A DNA stretch of 9,941 nt from DASYML01 sp036009045 (lineage in GTDB: Bacteria; Acidobacteriota; Blastocatellia; Pyrinomonadales; Pyrinomonadaceae). The stretch's first letter is position 1, and every line of letters starts with the position of its first letter. The notes beneath the pieces were generated by a model. The model was not told the origin of the DNA. It made no database searches and saw only the letters and a program-made list of their open reading frames with translations. The DNA lies in NCBI GenBank assembly GCA_036009045.1, contig DASYML010000139.1, positions 1 to 9,941 on the forward strand, in the 5' to 3' direction. Shown piece by piece: positions 1 to 6,895 of this stretch. The position numbers and the translations under genes are program-made.

Positions 1-17
1 TCTCCAGCCTCTCTCTT

Positions 18-515
18 TCAGTTTGAACGATAGTTGGTAAACTGCATATCAATATTAAAATCTTTGGCCTTGAGTTTGGCGATGATGTCTTGCAGGGTGT
101 CTCTGTCTTTGCCCGTGACGCGGACGACATCGCCCTGGATGGCGGACTGCACTTTGGCCTTCGTGTCCTTGATGTATCTGACAATCTCTTTGGCTTTTTC
201 CTGTGGGATGCCCTGCTGAATCGCCGCGTGCTGGCGCACCGTTCCGCCCGCCGCCTGTTCCACCTTGCCGTAGCTGAAGGCTTTGAGCGGCACGCCGCGT
301 CTCACCAATTTCTGCTGAAGAATATCGTTCATGTTCCGCAGCCTGGTTTCGTCTTCAGCCGTGAGGACTAACTCTTTCTCTTCGAGAGCGACGTTAGCGG
401 CGCTGCCCTTGAAATCGAAACGCTGCCGGACTTCTTTGACGGTTTGATTAATGGCGTTGGTAATCTCCGCGCGATCAACCTCTGAAACGATGTCGAATGA
501 ATTTTGTTGGGCCAT
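18..515 (-). CDS. yajQ: YajQ family nucleotide/cyclic-di-GMP-binding protein
   Basis: A 165-residue cytoplasmic protein, about the usual YajQ length. It has the family's N-terminal block (NSFDIVSEVD, residues 5-14), the RFDFKGS motif near residue 32, and the C-terminal ending in DMQFTNYR. YajQ proteins fold as two ferredoxin-like domains; some members bind cyclic di-GMP and act as effectors for transcription regulators, while others bind nucleotides or tRNA in vitro. Which activity applies here cannot be told from sequence. The start is ATG at 513-515, with a weak ACGGA Shine-Dalgarno about 6 nt upstream; no better start exists. It is separated from tatD by 325 bp holding a palindromic element and a hairpin leader, so it is probably transcribed at least partly on its own. 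No catalytic residues are expected. The family call is secure; the signalling role is inference from the family. Confidence 0.95.
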   Translation of the reverse strand: MAQQNSFDIVSEVDRAEITNAINQTVKEVRQRFDFKGSAANVALEEKELVLTAEDETRLRNMNDILQQKLVRRGVPLKAFSYGKVEQAAGGTVRQHAAIQQGIPQEKAKEIVRYIKDTKAKVQSAIQGDVVRVTGKDRDTLQDIIAKLKAKDFNIDMQFTNYRSN

Positions 516-536
516 AAATGTCCGTAACTATCGCTC

Positions 537-572
537 GTCGTCCTCTCATCTGTCCTTCATCAACAGGACGAC
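537..572 (-). promoter_or_regulatory. Hairpin in the yajQ leader with two alternative pairings
   Basis: GTCGTCCT at 537-544 is the exact reverse complement of AGGACGAC at 565-572, giving an 8-bp stem with a 20-nt loop. Inside the loop a second GTCCT (552-556) can pair instead with AGGAC (565-569), so the two pairings exclude each other. The structure lies 22-57 nt upstream of the yajQ start codon. It has no U-tract, so it is not a classic intrinsic terminator. A leader-RNA role is inference. I found no convincing -35/-10 pair in 573-651; TATGCT near 605 (minus strand) is only a weak -10 candidate. Confidence 0.4.
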
Positions 573-651
573 GCAAACTGAAACTCTTCGCCTTCAACGC
601 GCGAGCATAACATCAAATGCGCCGGGCGTGAAAGCACATAATCTGCTCGAT

Positions 652-826
652 AGTGGTTCCATGTGCCTTGAGAGAATATGAAAGGGGCGTTCACCACCAC
701 AGAGACACAGAGCGCACAGAGTCAGCACAGAGAGTTGAATGCTTAACTCTGTGCTGACTCTGTGTTCTCTGTGCCTGCGGTGGTGAATCTTACTGTCCCA
801 CTCACTCAAGACCAAATTGAACCACT
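652..826. repeat. Family P palindromic element, copy 1 (MITE/REP-like)
   Basis: A mirror-symmetric element of about 171-175 bp centred near 739. From each end inward it has AGTGGTTC, a 7-8 nt spacer, CTTGAG (667-672; complement at 805-810), a spacer of exactly 17 nt, and TTCACCACC (690-698; complement at 779-787). The arm then carries four CACAGAG units at 698, 706, 715 and 726. The inner arms 715-732 and 747-764 are a perfect 18-bp inverted repeat around a 14-nt loop. It has no coding capacity and no obvious target duplication. It begins about 15 nt after the tatD stop, so transcripts leaving tatD would fold into a long hairpin. With the yajQ leader, this accounts for most of the 325-bp gap 516-840. 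Copy 2 lies at 6896-7064. Confidence 0.85.
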
Positions 827-840
827 CCCCTCTACTCCGT

Positions 841-1671
841 TCACACGGCGGGCACATAAGCATCAACGGGCTTGAGTCCGTCTTCGTTGAATTTCAGATT
901 GAAGAAGCGCAGAAAATTGTTCGCCGTCAGGCGGCCCATCTCAGCCGTCTCCATCAAATGAAGTTCGGCCAGATAACGCGCGACCTCTACCACGCGCGCG
1001 GGTTCGTTGCGTCGCCCGCGAAAAGGCACGGGCGTGAGAAACGGGCAATCCGTTTCGATTAATAATCTCTCAAGCGGGACGTAGCGCGCCACCTCGCGCA
1101 GATGAAGGGCCTTTTTGAAGGTCACGTTTCCGGCGAAGGAAATCATGAAGCCGAGTTCCAAAACGCTCCGGGCCATTAATTCTGACCCGCCGAAACAGTG
1201 CATGATGCCGCCCAGGCCCGCGCCATCCCACTCCGCGCGCAGGATGCTCACCGTCTCATCATCGGCCTCGCGCGAGTGTATGATGACGGGCAACCCGGCT
1301 TCGCGCGCGAGACGCAACTGGCGCGCGAACACCTCACGCTGGACATCGCGCGGCGAATGGTCGTAATGATAGTCAAGCCCTATCTCACCCCACGCGATGA
1401 CGCGCTCGCTGCCACTTATCAAACGCCGGAGAAGTTGCTCGGCACCTTCGTCAAAGAGACGCGCGTCATGCGGATGAACTCCGACCGCCGCGTAAACTTC
1501 GCTGTAATGTTCCGCCGCTGCCAACGCGCGCTCGAAGCTGCCGCTCAGAGGCTCGCCCGTCCCTATGTTGAGAATGGCGCGCAGGCCAGCCTCGTGCGCA
1601 CGCGCGATCATCTCGTCGCGGTCCGCGTCGTATTCTGGTCCATCAATGTGCGCGTGCGAGTCTATGAACAT
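841..1671 (-). CDS. tatD: TatD family metal-dependent hydrolase (DNase)
   Basis: A 276-residue TIM-barrel metalloenzyme of the TatD family, usual length about 255-265. All expected metal ligands are visible: H6 and H8 in DSHAHID, E96 in GEIGLDY, H132 in IHSR, H158 in MHCFGG and D208 in ETDCP. Family members act as 3'-5' exonucleases/DNases on nucleic acids, with proposed roles in DNA repair and quality control; the name does not imply a function in Tat export. The ATG at 1669-1671 is the only plausible start, although no Shine-Dalgarno is seen; the upstream gene ends 27 nt away, so translation may be coupled. It is the last gene of a probable metG-secreted protein-tatD operon; metG-tatD proximity is common in bacteria. 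A family P palindrome follows the stop codon. The tatD label is used for the family, since YabD/YcfH-type paralogues are similar. Confidence 0.93.
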   Translation of the reverse strand: MFIDSHAHIDGPEYDADRDEMIARAHEAGLRAILNIGTGEPLSGSFERALAAAEHYSEVYAAVGVHPHDARLFDEGAEQLLRRLISGSERVIAWGEIGLDYHYDHSPRDVQREVFARQLRLAREAGLPVIIHSREADDETVSILRAEWDGAGLGGIMHCFGGSELMARSVLELGFMISFAGNVTFKKALHLREVARYVPLERLLIETDCPFLTPVPFRGRRNEPARVVEVARYLAELHLMETAEMGRLTANNFLRFFNLKFNEDGLKPVDAYVPAV

Positions 1672-1698
1672 GTGCAGGAGCGGGGAGCGGAATTTTGT

Positions 1699-2904
1699 CT
1701 ACTGAAACTTCAAGGACTCAATAATGCCATTCAGCGTAGGCAACTCTTTTTCATCCGCGTAACCTATAATCAGCGAGAGGCCAAAACCCTTTCTGGTGGT
1801 CATGTAAACTTTCTGTTTGATGAGAAGCTCGCTCCTTTTCATCTCCACTGTAAAAGTCGCGAAGTCCGTTCCGCCAAGCTTAATCGGATGAATCTCATGC
1901 AGGATCACGTCAGGCATAGTGACGCTCGCCAAGTGATGGCCTGCCCTGGCATATTCATCCGCCGTGATGGAGGCAGAGGGTAGTTTCTCCGCCAGGAACA
2001 GGAACGAAGCATTATTCACTTCGCCGAAAGGCAATCTGGTGAGGCCAAAAATCGTCACCACGGAATCCACACCTGACTCGACAGGTTTCCTGCTGGTTTC
2101 GCTGCGCCCGCTTATCACTAGCTCTCCATCAGTCTCCCTCATGACATGCCAGGAGGGCGGAATGGAAAGAGAAAAACCAAAGAATTCATTCGTGTATGTC
2201 GAATCGTTGACCTTGCCCCAGAAGTTCGCGGGCAAGGATTTGACATCCAGCGTCAGAGGCGTTGCGGGAGGCGGCGGCAACTTGACGACCTTGAAAGAGT
2301 CAAGAAATTCCGTTGCCTTCTTCTCCCATTTGTTGACGATTGAGGCAGTGTCCTTGCCATCTTTAGCAACGACAAATTCGACCTTATAATTTCTCTGATT
2401 GAAGATGAACCGGCGCATCCAGAAGATATTGCCTTCAAGCTCTACAACGACTTCACGTCCCGGCCTGCCATCCAGAGTCACATCTCTTTCGCGCACTATT
2501 TTAAAGACCGGGTTGTTGCGCATAAATTGACTCTGCTTGTCATAGCTTGCTTTAAGCTGCGATGGGTCGGTGATCGAAACTTGATAATCCTGAAAGTCAA
2601 CCAGATATTGCACCTCGCCCCAATCCAGTGTGTATTCGATAATATCCGGCGAACCCAACCCGGTCTCATTCCTGGAGACACTTCTTCTGGGCACGTCTGG
2701 AAAGTTCGCCTTGAAGCCGCCTTCCTCAAGGCTCGTGTCAGGCTCAACTCTGGCGATTAACTCAATCGGTTTTTTGACGGGCGCGGGCGGGCGTTTCCCT
2801 CCCCTGCGCTGCGCTCGCACAGGCGCGCAGCACAACGCCAGCATCAAGCAGAGCGACGCCCATCCCAGCAGTCTCGGCATCTTCTTAATTCTCATTGAGG
2901 TCAT
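1699..2904 (-). CDS. Secreted protein of unknown function, two PsbP/Mog1-like halves
   Basis: I do not recognise a named family. From the ATG at 2902-2904 the protein has 401 residues. A basic start (RIKKMPR) and hydrophobic segment (about 12-27) end in APVRA-Q, a good signal peptidase I site, so it is probably exported; the ALCC stretch does not fit a lipobox. A Pro/Arg-rich linker (32-47) precedes two similar-sized halves. Residues about 60-207 open with GGFKANFPDVP and close with FLDSFKVVK; residues about 235-401 open with FFGFSLSIPPSW and close with IIESLKFQ. This opening and closing pattern resembles PsbP/Mog1/DUF1795-like domains, suggesting a tandem of two such folds (inference). A TTG at 2923-2925 would add seven residues (408 in all), but ATG has AAAGAGA 6 nt upstream and gives a cleaner signal peptide. 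It lies 28 nt after metG and 27 nt before tatD. Confidence 0.8.
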   Translation of the reverse strand: MTSMRIKKMPRLLGWASLCLMLALCCAPVRAQRRGGKRPPAPVKKPIELIARVEPDTSLEEGGFKANFPDVPRRSVSRNETGLGSPDIIEYTLDWGEVQYLVDFQDYQVSITDPSQLKASYDKQSQFMRNNPVFKIVRERDVTLDGRPGREVVVELEGNIFWMRRFIFNQRNYKVEFVVAKDGKDTASIVNKWEKKATEFLDSFKVVKLPPPPATPLTLDVKSLPANFWGKVNDSTYTNEFFGFSLSIPPSWHVMRETDGELVISGRSETSRKPVESGVDSVVTIFGLTRLPFGEVNNASFLFLAEKLPSASITADEYARAGHHLASVTMPDVILHEIHPIKLGGTDFATFTVEMKRSELLIKQKVYMTTRKGFGLSLIIGYADEKELPTLNGIIESLKFQ

Positions 2905-2932
2905 GTTAATTCTCTTTGCGGTCAAGGGCCTT

Positions 2933-5110
2933 TCACTTTAACCTCGCGCCGTTCGGAACATCTTCCGTGAAGGTGGCGATGACGGGTCTGCCATCTTCGC
3001 CGACGGACGCGGCGACCACCATCCCCTGTGATTCAAAGCCGCGCAGCTTACGCGGTTTCAAATTGGCGACGACGACCACCTTACGCCCGATCATCTTTTC
3101 CGGCTCGTAGTATTCGGCTATCCCTGCGAGCACCTGTCTGGGCGACGGCTCGCCTATGTCAATCGTAAAGCGCAGGAGTTTGTCGGACTTGGGCACGCGC
3201 TCGGCGGTCAGGATTTCCCCGACGCGCAAATCAACTTTGGCGAAGTCGCCTATCTCTATAAAGCTGACGACGCCCGCATCCATTGCCCCTTGAGCGCCGC
3301 TCAAGGCATACGCTTCGGTCGCGCCCCGCACAGGCGGCACGGGCTTCGTCTCATCAATGGTCGGCGCACCCGCGACCGCGTCCGCCTCCGTGGCGTGCGA
3401 GCCGGAAGATTGCTCTGAAGATTGCTCAACGGCCTTCTGCATCTCAACCGCCTTCTGTATCTCTGCCATAGTTTTTCCTTTATCCAGGCGCGGAAAGAGC
3501 GGCTTGATTTCGCCTATCCGCGTGCCCTCCTTTAATTCCCCCCAGGTTAGTTTTGACGGGTCCGAGTTTGACAGGTCGTCCGTCAAACCGAGTTGCTCGA
3601 AGATACTCTGCGTTGCGGACGGCATGACGGGGTGCAGCAGGACGCTGAGCCAGCGCAGCGCTTCCGCAGCCCTGTACAAAATCGCGTGCAGAATCTGTTT
3701 CTGTCCCTCATCCTTCGCCAGTTCCCAGGGCTTCGCGTCGGAGATGATTTTGTCCACGCGCGCCACTATGCTCCAGGCTGTTTCGAGCGCGCGGCTGAAC
3801 GCGTAATCATCAAAGTGCATGATGAACTGGTCGCGCGCGTGCTCAAGCGTGGAAGCCAGCGCCATCGGGTCCGCGTCCACGCCAGCGCGCTTGGCGTTCA
3901 AATATTTGTCCTCGCCGATATTGCCCGACGGGATGATGCCCTCGCAGTAACGCTGAATCATCGTCAGCGTGCGGCTGGAAAGATTGCCCAGACCGCTCGC
4001 TAAGTCCGAGTTCGCGCGCTCGATGATTGATTCATAACCGAACTTGCCGTCCTGACCAAAGACCATCTCGCGCAGACAGTAATAACGCAACATGTCATTG
4101 GAAAAATGACGATGCAGCAGGTTCAGGTCAACCGTATTTCCCAGCGTCTTTGACATGCGCCGTCCGGTCGGGTCCTGCCACATCCCGTGAGCGAAGACCG
4201 TGCGCGGCGTCTCAAGCCTTGCGGCGAGGAGAAAGGCGGGCCAGTAGATAGCGTGTTGTCGCAAGATGTCCTTGCCTATGAGATGCACTGCGGGCCAGAA
4301 CTTCTCAAAGCCGATGACGCTTTCGCGTTCCTGATTGCCATAGCCGATGGCCGTGATGTAGTTGGAGAGAGCATCGAGCCAGACGTACATAGTATGCGCA
4401 GGGTCATCCGGCACGGGGATGCCCCAACTGACGCTCGTCTTTAAGCGGCTGATGGACAGGTCCTGCAAGCCGCTCTTGACGAAACTGATGACTTCATTAA
4501 GCCTTGCTTCCGGTCGTATGAAGTTGGGCTGAGTTTGATACAGGTCCAGTAATGCGTCCGCGAAATCCGCGAGACGGAAAAAGTAGCTCTCTTCCGAAAC
4601 AAGGTCGAGCGGCGTCAAATGCTCCATGCAACTTGGCGGGTCGCCCGCGTTTTCGGGCTTGAGATATTCGCCCTCTGGCTTGTAGGTCGCGCACGCCGCG
4701 CAGAACCATCCCTCATAGTGGCCTTTGTAAATACAGTCGCGCCCCTGCGGCGTCCTGGCCTCCGCGATGCGTCGCCAGAGATGGCTCACGCCCTCGTAAT
4801 GAAAGGGCGCGGTCGTCCGCATGAAGATGTCATAGCCGCCGTGTTCCCTGTCCAATCCGAACATAGCGAACATCTGCTGAAACTGTGCGGCGACCGAATC
4901 AACATGCTCTTTCGGCGTCCGTTTATTTCGTTCCGCGACGCGTTGAATATTGATTCCGTGCTCGTCCGTGCCCGTCAGAAAAAAGGTCTCAGAGCCGCGC
5001 TGTCGCTGAAAACGACGCAGGCAATCGGCCACGATGGTCGTATACAAACTGCCCAGATGCGGCTCGCTGTTGGCGTAATAAATCGGCGTTGTGACGTAAA
5101 AGGTTTTCAT
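2933..5110 (-). CDS. metG: Methionyl-tRNA synthetase with C-terminal tRNA-binding domain
   Basis: Charges tRNA-Met with methionine using ATP, in the cytoplasm. From ATG 5108-5110 it has 725 residues. The class I catalytic core opens with TFYVTTPIYYAN and a HIGH-type motif HLGS (18-21). The connective insert has a zinc knuckle C137-x2-C140 ... C161-x2-H164, the CxxC/CxxH arrangement I associate with Thermus-type MetRS. The KMSKS loop reads RMSKT (318-322). The anticodon-binding helical domain spans about 365-510. A low-complexity linker (545-610) with short internal duplications leads to a Trbp111-like OB-fold (about 615-725: KVDLRVGEI, SDKLLRF, VANLKPRKLRG) that binds tRNA and usually dimerises the enzyme. 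An in-frame upstream ATG (5185) would add 25 residues, but these are translated repeat DNA, so I reject it. No strong Shine-Dalgarno is seen. A heptamer hairpin sits 7 nt upstream; the secreted gene follows at 28 nt. Confidence 0.97.
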   Translation of the reverse strand: MKTFYVTTPIYYANSEPHLGSLYTTIVADCLRRFQRQRGSETFFLTGTDEHGINIQRVAERNKRTPKEHVDSVAAQFQQMFAMFGLDREHGGYDIFMRTTAPFHYEGVSHLWRRIAEARTPQGRDCIYKGHYEGWFCAACATYKPEGEYLKPENAGDPPSCMEHLTPLDLVSEESYFFRLADFADALLDLYQTQPNFIRPEARLNEVISFVKSGLQDLSISRLKTSVSWGIPVPDDPAHTMYVWLDALSNYITAIGYGNQERESVIGFEKFWPAVHLIGKDILRQHAIYWPAFLLAARLETPRTVFAHGMWQDPTGRRMSKTLGNTVDLNLLHRHFSNDMLRYYCLREMVFGQDGKFGYESIIERANSDLASGLGNLSSRTLTMIQRYCEGIIPSGNIGEDKYLNAKRAGVDADPMALASTLEHARDQFIMHFDDYAFSRALETAWSIVARVDKIISDAKPWELAKDEGQKQILHAILYRAAEALRWLSVLLHPVMPSATQSIFEQLGLTDDLSNSDPSKLTWGELKEGTRIGEIKPLFPRLDKGKTMAEIQKAVEMQKAVEQSSEQSSGSHATEADAVAGAPTIDETKPVPPVRGATEAYALSGAQGAMDAGVVSFIEIGDFAKVDLRVGEILTAERVPKSDKLLRFTIDIGEPSPRQVLAGIAEYYEPEKMIGRKVVVVANLKPRKLRGFESQGMVVAASVGEDGRPVIATFTEDVPNGARLK
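3405..3464. repeat. Two adjacent micro-duplications in the metG linker
   Basis: Two short tandem duplications lie side by side within metG. The first is a 12-bp unit at 3405-3416 and 3417-3428, differing only at the last base (encoding the SSEQSSEQ pattern). The second is an 18-bp unit at 3429-3446 and 3447-3464 with three differences (encoding QKAVEM-QKAVE). Both lengths are multiples of three, so the reading frame is kept. They fall in the disordered linker between the anticodon-binding domain and the tRNA-binding domain, where length change should be tolerated. Confidence 0.75.
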
Positions 5111-5117
5111 CTCATCT

Positions 5118-5205
5118 AAAGCAGTGACAAGTGACGAGTGACAAGTTAAAACAATAAGCTCTTCTGCCTGCTTGTCACTCGTCACTCGTCACTCGTCACT
5201 GCTTT
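5118..5205. repeat. Family H heptamer hairpin, copy 1
   Basis: An 88-bp hairpin whose arms are tandem heptamers. Left arm: AAAGCA, then GTGACAA, GTGACGA, GTGACAA (5124-5144). Right arm: TTGTCAC followed by three TCGTCAC (5172-5199), then TGCTTT. The ends AAAGCAG and CTGCTTT are exact complements. The arms differ by one heptamer (three against four), which suggests unit gain or loss by slippage. The middle has AAGTTAAAACAATAAGCTCTT, shared in part with copy 2 at 9778-9939. It exactly fills the gap between two genes: its last base is part of the stop codon of the M28 peptidase gene, and its other end is 7 nt from the metG start codon. In RNA it would form a long stem just before metG. Confidence 0.85.
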
Positions 5206-6872
5206 CACTTCCTGCTCTGTTGGGCTTTAAAGAATTCGTCGTTCGGGTTGAAGCGCGGCATCTCGCTCATGTCTGCGATGCGGCGACCGATGGCGAGCGC
5301 GATGTCCGTCTCTTGAATGATGCCGCTGAAATCCCAGTCTGCGCTGAACTCGTCCGAGGGCTGGTGATAATGCGCCGTGTTGTAGGCATCGAACTGCTGT
5401 TGGCCCCAGCCTTTGGGCCGCCCCTTAAAATCGTCGCCCGCTTCGAGATTGATGGAGGGCACGCCGACCTTCGCAAACGGGAAATGGTCCGAGCGATAAA
5501 AGGAACCCTGTTCGGGTCTTGGGTCGGGCGAGACGATCATCCCGCGTTCGCGCGCGATGTACTCGACCACGGCCTTGAGCGAAGAGCGATCAGCGCCGAG
5601 CGGCACGAAGTTACGCGTCAGTCCGTGTATGTTCATTGAATCCAGGTTGACATCAGCCGCAGTCTTTTTGAGCGGGATTAAAGGATGGCGCGCGTACCAT
5701 TCCGCGCCGAGCAATCCCTGCTCCTCCGCCGTCGGGATGAGAAAGAGTATCGAGCGACCGGGCTTTTCGTTCGCGGGCAATTTCGCGAGCGCGCGTGCGA
5801 TCTCAATCACGCTGGCGACGCCCGAAGCATTATCCACCGCGCCGTTGTAAATATTATCGCCGCGCTTATCCGGCGCGCCGATGCCCAGATGGTCCCAGTG
5901 CGCGGAAAAGACCACGTACTCGTCGCGCAGTTTCGGGTCGCGGCCTGGCATGATGGCCGCCACGTTCGGCGCTTCAACTTTTTTAACTTCGCTCTTCAAA
6001 TCAATCGCAGCCCTGAGATTGAGCTTGACCGGTTTGAAGTCGCGCGAGGCCGCCTGCTTTCTTAATTGGTCCAAATCCAGACCCGCCGCACTCATTAAGC
6101 GATGCGCGGACTCGTCCGTCATCCACGAACGAAACTTGAGAAACGGGGTCTTATCACCTTCGCCGCGCGCGATGTCGAAACGCCATGAACCGTTTGAAGT
6201 CCGCACGACGCTCCACGGATAGCCCGCGGATTCGTTCGTGTGCAGCAGGATAACGCCAGCCGCGCCCCTGCGTGCGCCCTCTTCAAATTTATAGGTCCAG
6301 CGACCGTAGTATGTCAGCGCGCGTCCGCCGAAGAGATTTGGCTCAGCCGCCGTCGCTGGTGGATCATTGACCAGCATGACAAGCACTTTGCCGCGATAAT
6401 CATCCGCGCCGCCTTTATAATCATTCCAGCGCTGCTCCGGCGCATCAATGCCGTATCCGACGAAGACCATCTCCGCATCAACGTTGACTTCAGAGACCTG
6501 CGCGCCCGTGAAAGCCACGAACTCATCCGCGAACTTGAATGACTCCTGCTTGCCGTTCCCGCTCACGTTGAGCGTCGTGTTCGGGTCCGCCTTGACGCCG
6601 AAGAGCGCGACCTGTTGCAAGTAACTCCCGCCCGGACCAGCGCCATTGAGACCGAGCGCTTCAAACTGCGCCGCCACATATTTCGCCGCCAACTCTCCGC
6701 CCCGCGCCCCTGTCCCACGGCCTTCGAGCAAGTCATCCGAGAGATACTTGATATGCGCGCGGAGCGCCCTTTCGTCAATCAATCCCGAACCGCTCGCGCG
6801 CTGTTGGGCCAACGCCGCACACACGGAGACCGCGACGAATAATGCGGCGAGCAAAATTTTCGATGCTCTCAT
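5205..6872 (-). CDS. Secreted M28 family zinc aminopeptidase with PA-like insert
   Basis: From ATG 6870-6872 the protein has 555 residues. It starts with a signal peptide (MRASKILLAALF..., cleavage after CAALA near 22), so it acts outside the cytoplasm. M28 enzymes remove N-terminal residues from peptides using two zinc ions. The expected ligands are visible: H325 and the partner Asp D327 in SAHWD, bridging D347 in GAVDNASG, E383-E384 in TAEEQG, D411 in NLDSMN, and H503 in YHQPSDE; SDHFPF (461-466) is also a family block. Residues about 130-290 form an insert with PA-domain traits (VFVGYGIDAP, GKVLVMLVNDPP, GAAGVILLH). A GTG at 6876-6878 would add two residues, but ATG has AAAGGAAG at a better distance (9 nt). 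The substrate cannot be told. Family P and family H palindromes flank it on either side, which may isolate it from neighbouring mRNAs. Confidence 0.93.
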   Translation of the reverse strand: MRASKILLAALFVAVSVCAALAQQRASGSGLIDERALRAHIKYLSDDLLEGRGTGARGGELAAKYVAAQFEALGLNGAGPGGSYLQQVALFGVKADPNTTLNVSGNGKQESFKFADEFVAFTGAQVSEVNVDAEMVFVGYGIDAPEQRWNDYKGGADDYRGKVLVMLVNDPPATAAEPNLFGGRALTYYGRWTYKFEEGARRGAAGVILLHTNESAGYPWSVVRTSNGSWRFDIARGEGDKTPFLKFRSWMTDESAHRLMSAAGLDLDQLRKQAASRDFKPVKLNLRAAIDLKSEVKKVEAPNVAAIMPGRDPKLRDEYVVFSAHWDHLGIGAPDKRGDNIYNGAVDNASGVASVIEIARALAKLPANEKPGRSILFLIPTAEEQGLLGAEWYARHPLIPLKKTAADVNLDSMNIHGLTRNFVPLGADRSSLKAVVEYIARERGMIVSPDPRPEQGSFYRSDHFPFAKVGVPSINLEAGDDFKGRPKGWGQQQFDAYNTAHYHQPSDEFSADWDFSGIIQETDIALAIGRRIADMSEMPRFNPNDEFFKAQQSRK

Positions 6873-6877
6873 GAACA

Positions 6878-6887
6878 CTCTTCCTTT
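6878..6887 (-). promoter_or_regulatory. Ribosome binding site that decides the M28 peptidase start
   Basis: The minus strand reads AAAGGAAGAG here. AAGGA is 9 nt from ATG 6872 but only 3 nt from the alternative GTG 6878, so ATG is the better start. It is the strongest Shine-Dalgarno in the window; most other genes have weak or none. Confidence 0.6.
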
Positions 6888-6895
6888 AGATAAAA

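Noticed and set aside
654..826. Target-site duplication flanking family P elements.
   Set aside because: The flanks of the 652-826 and 6896-7064 copies show no matching direct repeat, so insertion by a classic transposase is not shown.
594..866. A 90-codon minus-strand frame across the family P repeat after tatD.
   Set aside because: It consists mostly of translated palindrome (RRHREHRVSTEL, LCALCLCGGE) and overlaps the end of tatD.
1198..1983. A 261-codon open frame on the plus strand opposite tatD and the secreted-protein gene.
   Set aside because: It spans parts of two well-supported minus-strand genes and the gap between them, resembles no family, and long antisense frames are expected in GC-rich codons.
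2827..2846. A lipoprotein signal (LALCC) in the secreted protein.
   Set aside because: The residues before Cys do not fit the lipobox (Leu directly before Cys), while APVRA-Q is a good ordinary cleavage site.
4619..5119. A 166-codon plus-strand frame opposite the start of metG.
   Set aside because: It is the mirror of the conserved MetRS catalytic core and has no recognisable domain; a codon shadow.
5111..5185. A 25-residue N-terminal extension of MetG from an upstream in-frame ATG (5185).
   Set aside because: The extension is translated heptamer repeat (residues such as TCHSSLVT), while family homology starts exactly at MKTFYVTTPIYYAN, so ATG 5110 is the start.
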